The notes under the pieces were generated by a model. That model worked only from the letters and a program-made list of their open reading frames with translations. It was not told where the DNA came from and ran no database searches. Shown here piece by piece: positions 20,006 to 28,234 of a stretch of DNA of 64,000 nt. A program made the translations under genes and the position numbers. Within the stretch, counting starts at the first letter, position 1. Every line of letters begins with the position of its first letter. This DNA comes from Acerihabitans arboris (GTDB lineage: Bacteria > Pseudomonadota > Gammaproteobacteria > Enterobacterales > Enterobacteriaceae), in contig NZ_WUBS01000015.1 in assembly GCF_010131535.1 (NCBI RefSeq), forward strand, positions 114,174 to 178,173. The letters run 5' to 3'.

Positions 20006-20119
20006 GGAGGCCCCGTTGGTGCTCCCGCAACACTAACTTGTGAACTCGGTCAGGTCCGGAAGGAAGCAGCCGTAGCAGGCGACGTGTGTGCCGGGATGTT
20101 GCTGGCGGGGACTCCACCC
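20006..20119 (+). ncRNA. ffs: 4.5S RNA of the signal recognition particle
   Basis: The 114-base stable RNA binds Ffh and the SRP receptor to target membrane proteins. The conserved apical core is exact: GGTCAGGTCCGGAAGGAAGC followed by AGC and, on the other arm, GTGTGCCGGG. The ends pair GGAGGCCCC with GGGGACTCC. Length and position next to atl match E. coli ffs. RNase P processing of the leader is inferred. Confidence 0.98.
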
Positions 20120-20570
20120 AATCAACAAATAATCATTTTAACATCCTGGTTTCATAAATCATCCTTTAATATGACAAGGCCCGCCGTTTTTACTCCCCGG
20201 CCGCCGTTATTTATTATCCGGTCACGCAGGCCATAAGGATGTTCTATCGTTCTAAGTCCCTATTAGTGACGAAATAACATCCATTAATATATTCACTCAA
20301 GAAAATTCAAAGGATGGGATTGCTTGTGTAATAGCGTCTATTAAAATAAACCACTGGCTATCCGGCATTACACCGCGATAGCTGCTATGGCATATTTTTT
20401 CGTGTTTCATTCCGTAGGCGCCGGCACGTATGGAGTGCGAGTTCACACCAGGAAAGCGCGATAACCCACGGCAAAACGCGGAATAGACGGTGGTAAAAAA
20501 GGAGTGCTGAATATGCTATATGAACATAAACTTTTATTAATGTTCATATTAAGTATCACTTAATGGCTGT
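20120..20570. other. Gene-free interval after ffs
   Basis: 451 AT-richer bases between ffs and the end of hha. I see no ORF with homology and no clear ffs terminator. The only structure is the inverted repeat at 20518-20549. E. coli has maa and other genes beyond hha, and none of them is here. Confidence 0.6.
20518..20549. repeat. Inverted repeat 3' of hha
   Basis: Perfect 10-bp arms ATATGAACAT and ATGTTCATAT with a 12-base AT-rich loop, 22 bases beyond the hha stop. It could be a weak terminator for tomB-hha or a protein-binding site; AT richness argues against a strong terminator. Confidence 0.7.
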
Positions 20571-20774
20571 TTAACGAACATACTTCCAGACCGACACCGG
20601 GACTTTATCATAGAGTTTGTCCATGGTAAGTTCCGCCAGACGGTGGTCGGCCGCGGAGTTGAATATTTCTAGTTCGTCGTCGGACAGTTCATATTTGTTT
20701 TTCTCTATCACCCGCTCCAGCGTCTCCAGGGTTCTGCATTTACGTAACCGCATTAAATAATCAATCTTGTTCAT
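20571..20774 (-). CDS. hha: Haemolysin expression modulator Hha
   Basis: Small H-NS partner that modulates repression of horizontally acquired genes and, with TomB, behaves as a toxin-antitoxin-like pair affecting biofilm. It has 67 residues (E. coli 72), shortened only at the N-terminus. The conserved body [46 protein letters not shown] (given here as family block, residues 5-50) and the C-terminal [15 protein letters not shown] are intact. ATG at 20774 follows AAAAGG. It lies 46 bases after tomB on the same strand. Confidence 0.96.
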   Translation of the reverse strand: MNKIDYLMRLRKCRTLETLERVIEKNKYELSDDELEIFNSAADHRLAELTMDKLYDKVPVSVWKYVR

Positions 20775-20820
20775 GATGGCCTTTTAGGTTCTGTCATATG
20801 TTAAAATATCATTTACTATT

Positions 20821-21180
20821 TCAGGAAATACACAGCTCAGTCTCTGAGAAAGTTCCGAATAGCCGTGAGCGACTTTTCCGCCACCGCTGCACATCCAGAT
20901 TATTGATACCGTAGCTGCTAAATAGAGTGAAGGTATCGTCAAGGAAGGTTTCTACATGATCGACCAGATCGCTTTCATTATGATGTTTAAGCTTGAAAAT
21001 TACCACATAGGATGCAATATGGTCGATTAATTCATTCATCTGTAAATTTATCGCCGACGCCGGGTCATTAACCCACCCATGGTAACTATCGCCCAAACTG
21101 GCAATGCCCTCGTCATAGAGATTACCGCAAAGGTATTTTAGCTGTGCGATATCATGTCGTTTGGGTGAATACTCATCCAT
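20821..21180 (-). CDS. tomB: Hha toxicity modulator TomB (YbaJ)
   Basis: Antidote-like partner of Hha; in E. coli it lowers Hha toxicity and affects motility and biofilm. It has 119 residues (E. coli 124) from MDEYSPKRHDIAQLKYLC. The start at 21180 has a strong AGGAGGG site; 21 residues of open frame before it are not conserved. The middle block HGWVNDPASAINLQMNELIDHIA and the end DDTFTLFSSYGINNLDVQRWRKS (residues about 87-110) are family-typical. First gene of the tomB-hha pair. Confidence 0.95.
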   Translation of the reverse strand: MDEYSPKRHDIAQLKYLCGNLYDEGIASLGDSYHGWVNDPASAINLQMNELIDHIASYVVIFKLKHHNESDLVDHVETFLDDTFTLFSSYGINNLDVQRWRKSRSRLFGTFSETELCIS

Positions 21181-21663
21181 ATCAGCCCTCCTAACGCTAA
21201 ACAAATTACCATCGTCTTTAACACGGGACTGCGTCAGGACCATGTATCCATGTCGTTCCTGTGCCCTATTTAAAGATAGAAGATTTTATGCAGTTTGGCA
21301 CTATCAGCTTACATTAACTTACTGTCTTATCCTATTGCAATTTCATTAACACTAATTGCAAAAACGACGAAGATGAGTTGAGCGCTATCGGTACGGTCGG
21401 TCAAAGCGGTTGTTAGAAAGCAGCTATTTCCACACGGCAGCGAGCGGGTAAACACTCATTTACGCTGCTTCAAGCTTTATTATATTTATTTTTACCATTT
21501 CTTGCCGCAATACTCATCCTTTATTGCCATAAAATTATGACAATCCATTGCTGAATCGACAAAACCGCGCGAATCCTTAACAGATTTGCCCCAGAATAGC
21601 GTTGGCAATCTTTTACCATCATGATATGTTATAGTATAACATAAAACACGATGGTCTACTCCC
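21181..21663. other. Intergenic region between tomB and the zinc operon
   Basis: 483 AT-rich bases between divergent units. They contain an inverted repeat TTGCAATT / AATTGCAA (21335-21342 and 21354-21361, 11-base loop) of unknown use, and the Zur box near the right end. No convincing ORF was seen. Confidence 0.6.
21624..21644 (+). promoter_or_regulatory. Zur box of the zinc ABC transporter operon
   Basis: The 17-bp perfect palindrome ATGTTATA-G-TATAACAT (21626-21642) matches the Zur consensus GTTATANTATAAC. A possible promoter, TTTACC-17-TATAAC (21612-21640), overlaps it, as expected for repression by zinc-loaded Zur. Confidence 0.88.
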
Positions 21664-21807
21664 ATGCTGCGATCCAATATCGCCAAAAGGTTTTTTCCCA
21701 TCCCGAAAAGCCTGATCTGCGCTTCCGGGCTTGCGCGCTTCAGGTATGGCCTGTTGCTGCTATGCCTGCTCTGGCTTGGCATTTTTTGGGCATCCTTATT
21801 ACCATGA
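21664..21807 (+). CDS. Hydrophobic 47-residue ORF coupled to the zinc transporter ATPase gene
   Basis: ATG at 21664, stop TGA at 21805-21807. The stop shares an ATGA with the ATPase start at 21804, the pattern of translational coupling. The peptide has a basic N-terminal third with Arg and Lys, then one strongly hydrophobic segment at about 28-46 (YGLLLLCLLWLGIFWASLLP), so a single-pass membrane peptide is plausible. It begins 22 bases after the Zur box. The ribosome site is poor, and I do not recognise a family. Alternatively it is a chance frame in the operon leader. Confidence 0.4.
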   Translation: MLRSNIAKRFFPIPKSLICASGLARFRYGLLLLCLLWLGIFWASLLP

Positions 21808-22520
21808 TTACGCTTACGCAACTGAGTATCGGTTATCAGGGACATGCCGTTATCGACGCCCTGAACGGTACGTTCGAAGCCGGCAGCCTGACCGCGGTTA
21901 TCGGCGCCAATGGCACTGGAAAATCCACCTTGCTGAAAACCATCGCCGGGCTGCTGCCGGCGGTCGGCGGCACCCTTTCGTTTGCTGCTGGGCGGAAACC
22001 CCGCGTGGCCTACCTGCCGCAGCAGGCGGAACTGGACCATCAGTTTCCGCTTAAAGTGTTTGAGGTGGTCGCCATGGGCTGTTGGCCGGCGACCGGATTG
22101 CTGCGTCGTCTCGATAAACCGGCCAGGGCGCGCATTAACGGCGCCCTGGACCGCGTCGGCCTGGAGTCGATGGCGGCGCGCTCCATCGAAACGCTCTCGG
22201 GCGGGCAGTTCCAGCGTATGCTGTTTGCCCGTCTGCTGGTGCAGCAGGCGCCCTTGATTTTGCTCGATGAACCTTTTGCCGGCATCGATATCCCCACCGG
22301 TGCGCTCCTGATGGATGTTATCGACCAACTGCATAAGTCAGGCCATACCATTCTGGTGGTACTGCATGACGACGCCCTGGTTATCCGTCGCTTTCCGCAA
22401 ACCCTGCTCTTATCGCGCCGCCGCGCGCGCTGGGGCGCGACGGCGGCGGTACTGGAAGAGCGGGAAGGGCGGCAACCCGCCTGGCCCGAATACCTTTCCT
22501 TAGCCCAGGCCTCGTCATGA
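21804..22520 (+). CDS. Metal (zinc/manganese) ABC transporter, ATP-binding protein
   Basis: ATPase of a cluster 9 metal importer (ZnuC/SitB-like). It has 238 residues with Walker A GANGTGKST near the start, Q-loop YLPQQAELDHQFP, signature LSGGQFQRM and Walker B LILLDEPFAGID. The H-loop His lies in VVLHDD. The start ATG at 21804 gives the family N-terminus MITLTQLSIGYQ and overlaps the stop of the upstream micro-ORF. The open frame from 21651 adds 51 unlike residues. It overlaps the permease gene by ATGA. The Zur box upstream makes zinc the likeliest substrate. Confidence 0.93.
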   Translation: MITLTQLSIGYQGHAVIDALNGTFEAGSLTAVIGANGTGKSTLLKTIAGLLPAVGGTLSFAAGRKPRVAYLPQQAELDHQFPLKVFEVVAMGCWPATGLLRRLDKPARARINGALDRVGLESMAARSIETLSGGQFQRMLFARLLVQQAPLILLDEPFAGIDIPTGALLMDVIDQLHKSGHTILVVLHDDALVIRRFPQTLLLSRRRARWGATAAVLEEREGRQPAWPEYLSLAQASS

Positions 22521-23401
22521 TCTTTCATTTATTATTCGATCCCTTTGTCTCGCTGGGGTTTATGCGGCGCGCGCTGGTGGCCTGTTTTGCCCTGTCGCTC
22601 AGTTCCACGCCGCTGGGGGTTTTCCTGTCATTACGCAGGATGAGCCTGGTGGGCGATGCGTTGTCACATGCGATATTGCCCGGCGTCGCCATCGGCTACC
22701 TGTTGTCCGGTATGTCGCTGATGGCCATGGGCATCGGCGGGTTTATCGCCGGATTGCTGGTCGCCGTGCTGTCCGGCTGGGTGACGTCGCTTACCGTGCT
22801 GAAGGAGGACGCCAGCTTTGCCGGCTTTTACCTGGGGTCGCTGGCCCTGGGCGTGACGCTGGTTTCCCTGCGCGGTTCTAGCGTCGATCTGCTGCATCTT
22901 TTGTTTGGCGCCGTGCTGGCGGTAGATAAGCGGGCCATCCTTTTTGTCGGCCTGATCGCCACCTTTACGGTGCTCTGTCTGGCGCTGATTTATCGCGCGC
23001 TGGTTATCGAGGCCTTTGACGCGGCGTTCCTGCGCATTAACGATCGTGGTTATCCCCGCCTGATCCATGCGTTATTCCTGGCGCTGGTGGTGCTTAACCT
23101 GGTGGCGGGCTTTCAGATCCTCGGCACCCTGATGTCGGTCGGGCTGATGATGCTGCCGGCGGTGGCCGCCCGCTGCTGGTCCGGGCATCTGCCGGGCACG
23201 TTGCTGATAGCCGTGCTGATCGGCCTGTTCAGCGCGGGTATCGGCCTGCTGTGGTCGTTTTACGCTTCGCTTCCGGCTGGCCCGGCCATTGTGCTTACCG
23301 CCAGCCTGATATTTTTTATTTCGGTTTTAGTAGGGCCGCGCGGCAGTTTCACCATGATATGGCGCCGGCGTAGATTAGCTATCAGCAAGGAGAAAGAATG
23401 A
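22517..23401 (+). CDS. Metal (zinc/manganese) ABC transporter, permease
   Basis: Inner-membrane channel subunit of the ABC-3 family (ZnuB-like). It has 294 residues with about eight or nine membrane helices. The conserved loop MSLVGDALSHAILPGVAIGYLL faces the ATPase, and the family-typical segment LMSVGLMMLPAVAARCW lies in the second half. It starts inside the ATPase stop (ATGA) and ends inside the binding-protein start (ATGA), so all three genes are probably translated as one coupled unit. Confidence 0.94.
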   Translation: MIFHLLFDPFVSLGFMRRALVACFALSLSSTPLGVFLSLRRMSLVGDALSHAILPGVAIGYLLSGMSLMAMGIGGFIAGLLVAVLSGWVTSLTVLKEDASFAGFYLGSLALGVTLVSLRGSSVDLLHLLFGAVLAVDKRAILFVGLIATFTVLCLALIYRALVIEAFDAAFLRINDRGYPRLIHALFLALVVLNLVAGFQILGTLMSVGLMMLPAVAARCWSGHLPGTLLIAVLIGLFSAGIGLLWSFYASLPAGPAIVLTASLIFFISVLVGPRGSFTMIWRRRRLAISKEKE

Positions 23402-24276
23402 ATCGCTTATCAGTATCACTGGCCGCCGCCGTCGCCGTGCTCAGCCCGGCCGCATCGGCGGGGACCGTCCATACGATGGCCAGCTTCTCGGTATTGGCCG
23501 ATATCGTCAAGCAGGTGGGCGGCGAGCACGTGACCGTTGCCACCCTGGTGGGGCCGGACGGCGATCCGCATAGCTTCGAGCCTTCGCCCAGGGACAGCCA
23601 GGCGTTGGCCAAGGCCGATGTGGTTTTTGTCAGCGGCCTGGGCCTGGAAGGGTGGATGGGACGTTTAATCACCGCTTCCGGCTACAAAGGAAAGGTGATC
23701 ACCGCGTCCGAGGGCGTTAATTCCCTGAAGATGGAAGAAGAAGGGAAGGAGGTTACCGATCCCCATGCCTGGAACAGCGCTAAAAACGGGGCAATCTATG
23801 CGCGCAACGTCATGAACGCCCTGATTGCCGCCGACCCTGAGGATCAGGCCTATTTCCGCCAGCGCGGCGGCGCCTACGTCCAGCGTTTGGAACAGCTTGA
23901 CCTCTGGGCCAAGAAGGCGTTCAGCGGCATAGCGCCGGAAAAGCGTAAGGTGGTCACCAGCCATGACGCCTTTGGTTATTTTGGCGCCGAGTATGGCGTG
24001 ACCTTCCTGGCGCCGGTAGGCTTTTCCACCGAGGCGGAAGCCAGCGCCGGCGACGTGGCCGGCCTGATTAAGCAGATCCGGCAGGAACATATCAAGACCT
24101 ATTTTATCGAAAACCAAACCGACCCGAGGCTGGTTAAGCAAATCGCCGCCGCCAGCGGCGCCAAGGCCGGCGGGGAACTTTATCCCGAAGCACTGACCAA
24201 GGCCGGCGGCCCGGCAAGTACCTACGTCGACGCGTTTAAGCACAACGTCGAAACCATCGCGGCCAGTATGAAATAA
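23398..24276 (+). CDS. Metal (zinc/manganese) ABC transporter, periplasmic binding protein
   Basis: Cluster A-I solute-binding protein (ZnuA/SitA-like) of 292 residues. The signal peptide has a probable cut after SPAASA (about residue 21). Metal ligands typical of the family are visible: His in DGDPHSFEPSPRD, His in DPHAWNS, His in TSHDAFGYF, and the acidic ligand expected near GGELYPEAL. There is no long His-rich loop like that in ZnuA proper; a short acidic stretch MEEEGKEV stands there instead. Last gene of the operon, closed by a hairpin. Zinc rather than manganese is inferred from the Zur box. Confidence 0.93.
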   Translation: MNRLSVSLAAAVAVLSPAASAGTVHTMASFSVLADIVKQVGGEHVTVATLVGPDGDPHSFEPSPRDSQALAKADVVFVSGLGLEGWMGRLITASGYKGKVITASEGVNSLKMEEEGKEVTDPHAWNSAKNGAIYARNVMNALIAADPEDQAYFRQRGGAYVQRLEQLDLWAKKAFSGIAPEKRKVVTSHDAFGYFGAEYGVTFLAPVGFSTEAEASAGDVAGLIKQIRQEHIKTYFIENQTDPRLVKQIAAASGAKAGGELYPEALTKAGGPASTYVDAFKHNVETIAASMK

Positions 24277-24297
24277 GCGCGGATCGTCCCCGTCCTC

Positions 24298-24322
24298 CCG
24301 GCTGATACCAGCCGGTTTTTTT
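24298..24322 (+). terminator. Terminator of the zinc transporter operon
   Basis: The stem CCGGCTG / CAGCCGG around a short ATAC loop is followed by TTTTTTT. Confidence 0.9.
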
Positions 24323-24345
24323 ATCCCGCGGCCGGGCTAATGGCG

Positions 24346-24372
24346 AAAAAAAAGGCCTCGAACCGAGGCCTC
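24346..24372 (-). terminator. Terminator of the rpmE2-rpmJ2 operon
   Basis: On the minus strand, GAGGCCTCG pairs with CGAGGCCT, followed by eight T residues. It faces the terminator of the convergent zinc operon 24 bases away. Confidence 0.88.
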
Positions 24373-24416
24373 GGGCTGCCGGCAAACCTGTGCAAGGGAT
24401 GGCCGCGGGCGGGGGG

Positions 24417-24557
24417 TTATCGTTTCTTGGTCCCGCCCTGGACGGCCTTGAAGCGGGGATTGGATTTGCAGATCACGTAAATACGGCCGCGACGGCGAAC
24501 CACTTTACAATCAGGATGACGCGTCTTGGCGGAACGTAATGAGCTTAATACCTGCAT
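24417..24557 (-). CDS. ykgO: Zinc-free (type B) ribosomal protein L36
   Basis: Alternative large-subunit protein L36 made under zinc starvation so that the zinc-binding form can be replaced. The 46 residues read [17 protein letters not shown], then [20 protein letters not shown] and a short Arg/Lys-ending tail, close to E. coli YkgO. Only two cysteines and no CxxC...CxxxxH zinc ribbon are present, as in type B. Start ATG at 24557 lies 24 bases after rpmE2. Its place next to rpmE2 and a Zur box supports zinc control. Confidence 0.95.
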   Translation of the reverse strand: MQVLSSLRSAKTRHPDCKVVRRRGRIYVICKSNPRFKAVQGGTKKR

Positions 24558-24581
24558 GACGGTGAAGCCTCTTTATGCTGA

Positions 24582-24833
24582 CTATTTAGTGAAAAAACGG
24601 CCAAAGCGCTGGTTAAAGCGGGCGGTGCTGCCTTCTTTATCCACCACCCTTTGCTTGCCGGTGTAATAGGGATGGGATTCGGACGAGACTTCCACCGTAA
24701 TATAAGGGAAGGTTTTACCGTCCAGTTCAACGGTACGGTCGGTTTTAATGGTCGAACCCACTTTAAAATACGCGTCGGCGCTGGTGTCGTGAAACACCAC
24801 GGTACGGTAGTCGGGATGAATTCCAGGTTTCAT
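24582..24833 (-). CDS. rpmE2: Zinc-free (type B) ribosomal protein L31
   Basis: Zur-repressed paralogue of L31 that replaces the zinc-containing RpmE on ribosomes when zinc is short, freeing zinc. The 83 residues start [20 protein letters not shown], with the typical [19 protein letters not shown] and FNQRFGRFF. The CxxC motif of zinc-type L31 is absent. ATG at 24833 follows AAGGTGATG closely. Operon with the L36B gene; a Zur-like palindrome sits 17-35 bases upstream. Confidence 0.97.
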   Translation of the reverse strand: MKPGIHPDYRTVVFHDTSADAYFKVGSTIKTDRTVELDGKTFPYITVEVSSESHPYYTGKQRVVDKEGSTARFNQRFGRFFTK

Positions 24834-24849
24834 ACATCACCTTATTTAG

Positions 24850-24868
24850 TTATGTTATATCATAACTA
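24850..24868 (-). promoter_or_regulatory. Zur-like box upstream of rpmE2
   Basis: Read on the plus strand, ATGTTATA-T-CATAACTA has a perfect left half and five of eight matches in the right half of the Zur palindrome seen at 21626-21642. It lies just upstream of rpmE2, so both zinc units would respond to Zur. Confidence 0.7.
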
Positions 24869-24936
24869 TTATCCCCTTTTTTGCCGCCAGGTCAAGTCCC
24901 GCCACTATTGCCAGCCATGCCGGCAAACGCCAGGCA

Positions 24937-24959
24937 TAAAAAAAGCCGCTTGCGCGGCG
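24937..24959 (-). terminator. Hairpin with T run beyond acrB
   Basis: On the minus strand, GCCGC-GCAA-GCGGC is followed by seven T residues. Lying beyond the primary acrAB hairpin, it would act as a backup terminator. Confidence 0.8.
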
Positions 24960-25004
24960 TCGTTATAATCTTGCCCATCATGCCCGCGAACACCAGGCGG
25001 TCAT

Positions 25005-25032
25005 AAAATTCAGGCCGCGTAAGCGGCCTGAA
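25005..25032 (-). terminator. Terminator of acrAB
   Basis: Perfect 10-bp arms TTCAGGCCGC / GCGGCCTGAA with a 4-base loop, followed on the minus strand by TTTTAT. It begins 14 bases after the acrB stop. Confidence 0.82.
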
Positions 25033-25045
25033 TGACAGACGATGA

Positions 25046-28000
25046 TTAAGGGTGTGGATTATCCAACTGCGGATTATCCACCGGGTGTCCCTGCTCCAGT
25101 TCTTCATCGTTTTTATTACCGAAACGACGCCGGACCACCACAAAAAACACCGGTACAAAGAATATGGCCAGCAGGGTGGCGGTAATCATACCGCCGATTA
25201 CCCCGGTGCCGACGGCGTTCTGCGAACCCGAACCCGCGCCGGTGCTGATAGCCAGCGGCAATACGCCGAGGATAAAGGCCAGAGAGGTCATCAGGATCGG
25301 ACGCAAACGCATACGCACCGCATCCAGCGTGGCCTCGACCAGTCCCTTGCCTTCCTTGTCCATGAGGTCCTTGGCGAATTCCACGATCAGGATGGCGTTC
25401 TTTGCCGACAGTCCGATGGTGGTCAACAGCCCCACTACAAAATACACATCGTTATTCATGCTGCGGAACGTGGCCGCCAAAAGCGCCCCGACCACACCCA
25501 GCGGCACCACCAGCATGACCGCGAAGGGGATGGACCAGCTCTCATACAATGCGGCCAGGCACAGGAACACCACAATCAGCGAAATGGCATACAGCGCCGG
25601 CGCCTGATTGCCGGACAAACGTTCCTGGTAGGACATCCCGGTCCAGTCGTAACCGACACCGGCCGGCAGCTTGGCCACCAGCTCTTCCATCAGCGCCATG
25701 GCTTCACCGGTACTCTTGCCCGGCGCGGCCTCGCCCTGGATTTCCATGGAAGGCAGGCCGTTATAACGTTCCAGACGCGGTGAGCCATACTGCCAGTGAG
25801 AGGTTGATATCGCGGACAACGGCACCATTTGCCCATTGGTTCCGCGCACATACCAGTTGGCTATATCCTGCGGCAACATGCGATATTGCGCCTCGCCCTG
25901 CACATAAACCTTTTTGGTACGGCCGCGATCGGTAAAGTCATTGACATAACTACTGCCCAGGGCCGCGCTCAGGGTGGTATTGATATCATCCAGCGAAACC
26001 CCCAGGGCCGAGGCCTTCTCCTGATCCACATCCAGCTTGAACTGCGGCGTATCCTCCAGGCCGTTCGGCCGCACGCCCACCAGCGTGTCGGGATGCTGGG
26101 CAATCATGCCGAACAGCATATTACGCGCCTCGGTGAGCTTGGCGTGCCCAAGGTTGTTCTCATCGATTAATTCGAAGTCAAACCCGGTGGCATTACCCAA
26201 CTCGACGATGGCCGGCAGGTTAAAGGCCAGCGCGATCCCGTCCTTTATCTGCGCGAAATTCGCGTTGGCCCTGGCAATTATCGCCGGAACCTTATTTTCA
26301 GATCCCGAGCGCTCATCCCAGCTTTTCAGGCTGACAAACGCGATGCCGGAGTTCTGGCCGCGTCCGGCAAAACCAAAGCCGTTAACGGTAAAGACCGAGT
26401 TGACGTTGTCCTTTTCATTATTCAGATAATAATGGGTCATCTGATCCAGCACTTTCTGGGTCCGCTCCTGGGTGGCCCCGGCCGGCAGCTGCGCCATATT
26501 CAGGAATACCCCCTGATCCTCCGACGGCAGGAAGGAAGAGGGCAGGCGAATAAACAGCAGCGCCATGCCGACCACAATCAGCAGGTAGATGATCAGGTAG
26601 CGTCCGGTGCTGTTAAGGATATGGCCGATACTGTCGGTATAGTGATTGGTGCTTTGATCGAACTTTTTATTAAACCAGCCGAAGAAACCGGTGGTGGCGC
26701 CGTGGTCGCCCTTCTTGACCGGTTTTAAGATAGTCGCGCACAACGCCGGGGTCAGGATCATGGCCACCAGCACCGACAGCACCATGGCCGACACGATGGT
26801 GATGGAGAACTGGCGGTAAATGGCGCCGGTTGACCCGCCGAAGAAGGCCATCGGCACGAATACCGCCGACAGCACCAGCGCGATGCCCACCAACGCCCCC
26901 TGGATCTGGCCCATGGATTTGCGCGTCGCTTCCTTGGGATTGAGTCCCTCTTCCGCCATGACGCGCTCGACGTTTTCCACCACCACGATGGCGTCATCCA
27001 CCAATAGCCCAATCGCCAGCACCATGGCGAACATGGTCAGGGTATTAATGGTGTAGCCGAAGGCGCTGAGTATGGCGAAGGTACCCATCAACACCACCGG
27101 CACCGCAATGGTCGGGATAAGCGTGGCGCGGAAGTTCTGTAAAAACAGATACATCACCAGGAACACCAGTATTATCGCTTCCACCAGGGTTTTCACCACT
27201 TCCTGGATGGAGATTTTCACGAATGGAGTGGTATCGTATGGGTAAACGACTTTCAATCCCGTGGGGAAATCCGCTTGCAGCCGCACCAGTTCCGCTTTCA
27301 CCGCGTCGGCGGTGTCAAGGGCGTTGGCGCCGGTGGCCAGCTTAACCCCAAGCCCGGCCGCCGGTTGGCCGTTATAGCGCGCGATAACGTCGTAGCTTTC
27401 CCCGGCCAGCTCCACATTGGCCACGTCTTTCAGGCGCACCTGGGAGCCGTCGGCATTAACCTTAAGCAGGATCTTGCCGAATTCCTCCGCGTTGGTCAGC
27501 CTGCTTTGCACGATGATCGAGGCGTTCAGCTGCTGGCCTTTGACAGCCGGCGCGCCGCCCAGTTGCCCGGCGGCGATCTGGTTGTTCTGTACCGTCAGCG
27601 CGCTGACCACGTCCACCGGGGTAAGCTGGAAGTTATTCAGTTTATTGGGGTCCATCCAAACGCGCATGGCATATTGGGCGCCGAACAGCTGGACTTCGCC
27701 CACCCCTCCCGTACGGCTGATAGGATCCTTGATTTTCGACCCGACATAGTCGCCGATGTCCTGCTGGGTCATGTTTTTATCATCGCTAATAAACCCGGCC
27801 ACCATCAGGAAGCTGGCGCTTGACTTCTGCACCTGCACCCCTTGGTTCTGCACCGCCTGCGGCAGTAGCGGCATCGCCAACTGCAGTTTGTTCTGCACCT
27901 GCACCTGGGCGATATCCGGGTCGGCGCTGGAATCAAACGTCAGCGAGATGGTGGCGGTACCGGACGAATCACTATTGGACGACATGTACAGCAGCTTATC

Positions 28001-28216
28001 GATGCCGTTCATGTTTTGTTCGATAATCTGGGTCACGCTATCCTGCAGGGTCGTCGCATCGGCGCCCGGATAGGTAGCGGTGACCCTGATGGTCGGCGGC
28101 GCAATGGCCGGATACTGCTCGATAGGCAGCTGCAGAATTGACAGCGCCCCGCCGAGCATAATAATAATGGCAATCACCCATGCAAAAATGGGGCGATCGA
28201 TAAAAAACTTGGCCAT
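25046..28216 (-). CDS. acrB: RND multidrug efflux pump, inner-membrane transporter AcrB
   Basis: Trimeric proton-driven pump that exports antibiotics, dyes, bile salts and solvents through TolC. The 1056 residues (E. coli 1049) align along their length with the AcrB of E. coli. The proton-relay residues are present: Asp-Asp in [14 protein letters not shown] (407/408 of E. coli) and Lys in [13 protein letters not shown] (940). The two large periplasmic porter loops are intact, with the Phe-rich pocket context [11 protein letters not shown]. Second gene of acrAB, 18 bases after acrA. The tail is Asn/Asp/Pro-rich instead of His-rich. Confidence 0.98.
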   Translation of the reverse strand: MAKFFIDRPIFAWVIAIIIMLGGALSILQLPIEQYPAIAPPTIRVTATYPGADATTLQDSVTQIIEQNMNGIDKLLYMSSNSDSSGTATISLTFDSSADPDIAQVQVQNKLQLAMPLLPQAVQNQGVQVQKSSASFLMVAGFISDDKNMTQQDIGDYVGSKIKDPISRTGGVGEVQLFGAQYAMRVWMDPNKLNNFQLTPVDVVSALTVQNNQIAAGQLGGAPAVKGQQLNASIIVQSRLTNAEEFGKILLKVNADGSQVRLKDVANVELAGESYDVIARYNGQPAAGLGVKLATGANALDTADAVKAELVRLQADFPTGLKVVYPYDTTPFVKISIQEVVKTLVEAIILVFLVMYLFLQNFRATLIPTIAVPVVLMGTFAILSAFGYTINTLTMFAMVLAIGLLVDDAIVVVENVERVMAEEGLNPKEATRKSMGQIQGALVGIALVLSAVFVPMAFFGGSTGAIYRQFSITIVSAMVLSVLVAMILTPALCATILKPVKKGDHGATTGFFGWFNKKFDQSTNHYTDSIGHILNSTGRYLIIYLLIVVGMALLFIRLPSSFLPSEDQGVFLNMAQLPAGATQERTQKVLDQMTHYYLNNEKDNVNSVFTVNGFGFAGRGQNSGIAFVSLKSWDERSGSENKVPAIIARANANFAQIKDGIALAFNLPAIVELGNATGFDFELIDENNLGHAKLTEARNMLFGMIAQHPDTLVGVRPNGLEDTPQFKLDVDQEKASALGVSLDDINTTLSAALGSSYVNDFTDRGRTKKVYVQGEAQYRMLPQDIANWYVRGTNGQMVPLSAISTSHWQYGSPRLERYNGLPSMEIQGEAAPGKSTGEAMALMEELVAKLPAGVGYDWTGMSYQERLSGNQAPALYAISLIVVFLCLAALYESWSIPFAVMLVVPLGVVGALLAATFRSMNNDVYFVVGLLTTIGLSAKNAILIVEFAKDLMDKEGKGLVEATLDAVRMRLRPILMTSLAFILGVLPLAISTGAGSGSQNAVGTGVIGGMITATLLAIFFVPVFFVVVRRRFGNKNDEELEQGHPVDNPQLDNPHP

Positions 28217-28234
28217 ATCGTTTACCCGTTTCTA

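Noticed and set aside
19826..20236. A 136-codon plus-strand frame over ffs
   Set aside because: It overlaps the 4.5S RNA and its promoter completely and has no protein similarity.
20774..20821. Reading tomB-hha as a novel toxin-antitoxin system
   Set aside because: Both proteins are recognisable Hha and TomB orthologues in their usual order; the antidote-like behaviour is already described.
21651..21803. A longer N-terminus for the zinc transporter ATPase
   Set aside because: The extra 51 residues lack family similarity and start 9 bases after the Zur palindrome. The ATG at 21804 gives the normal family start.
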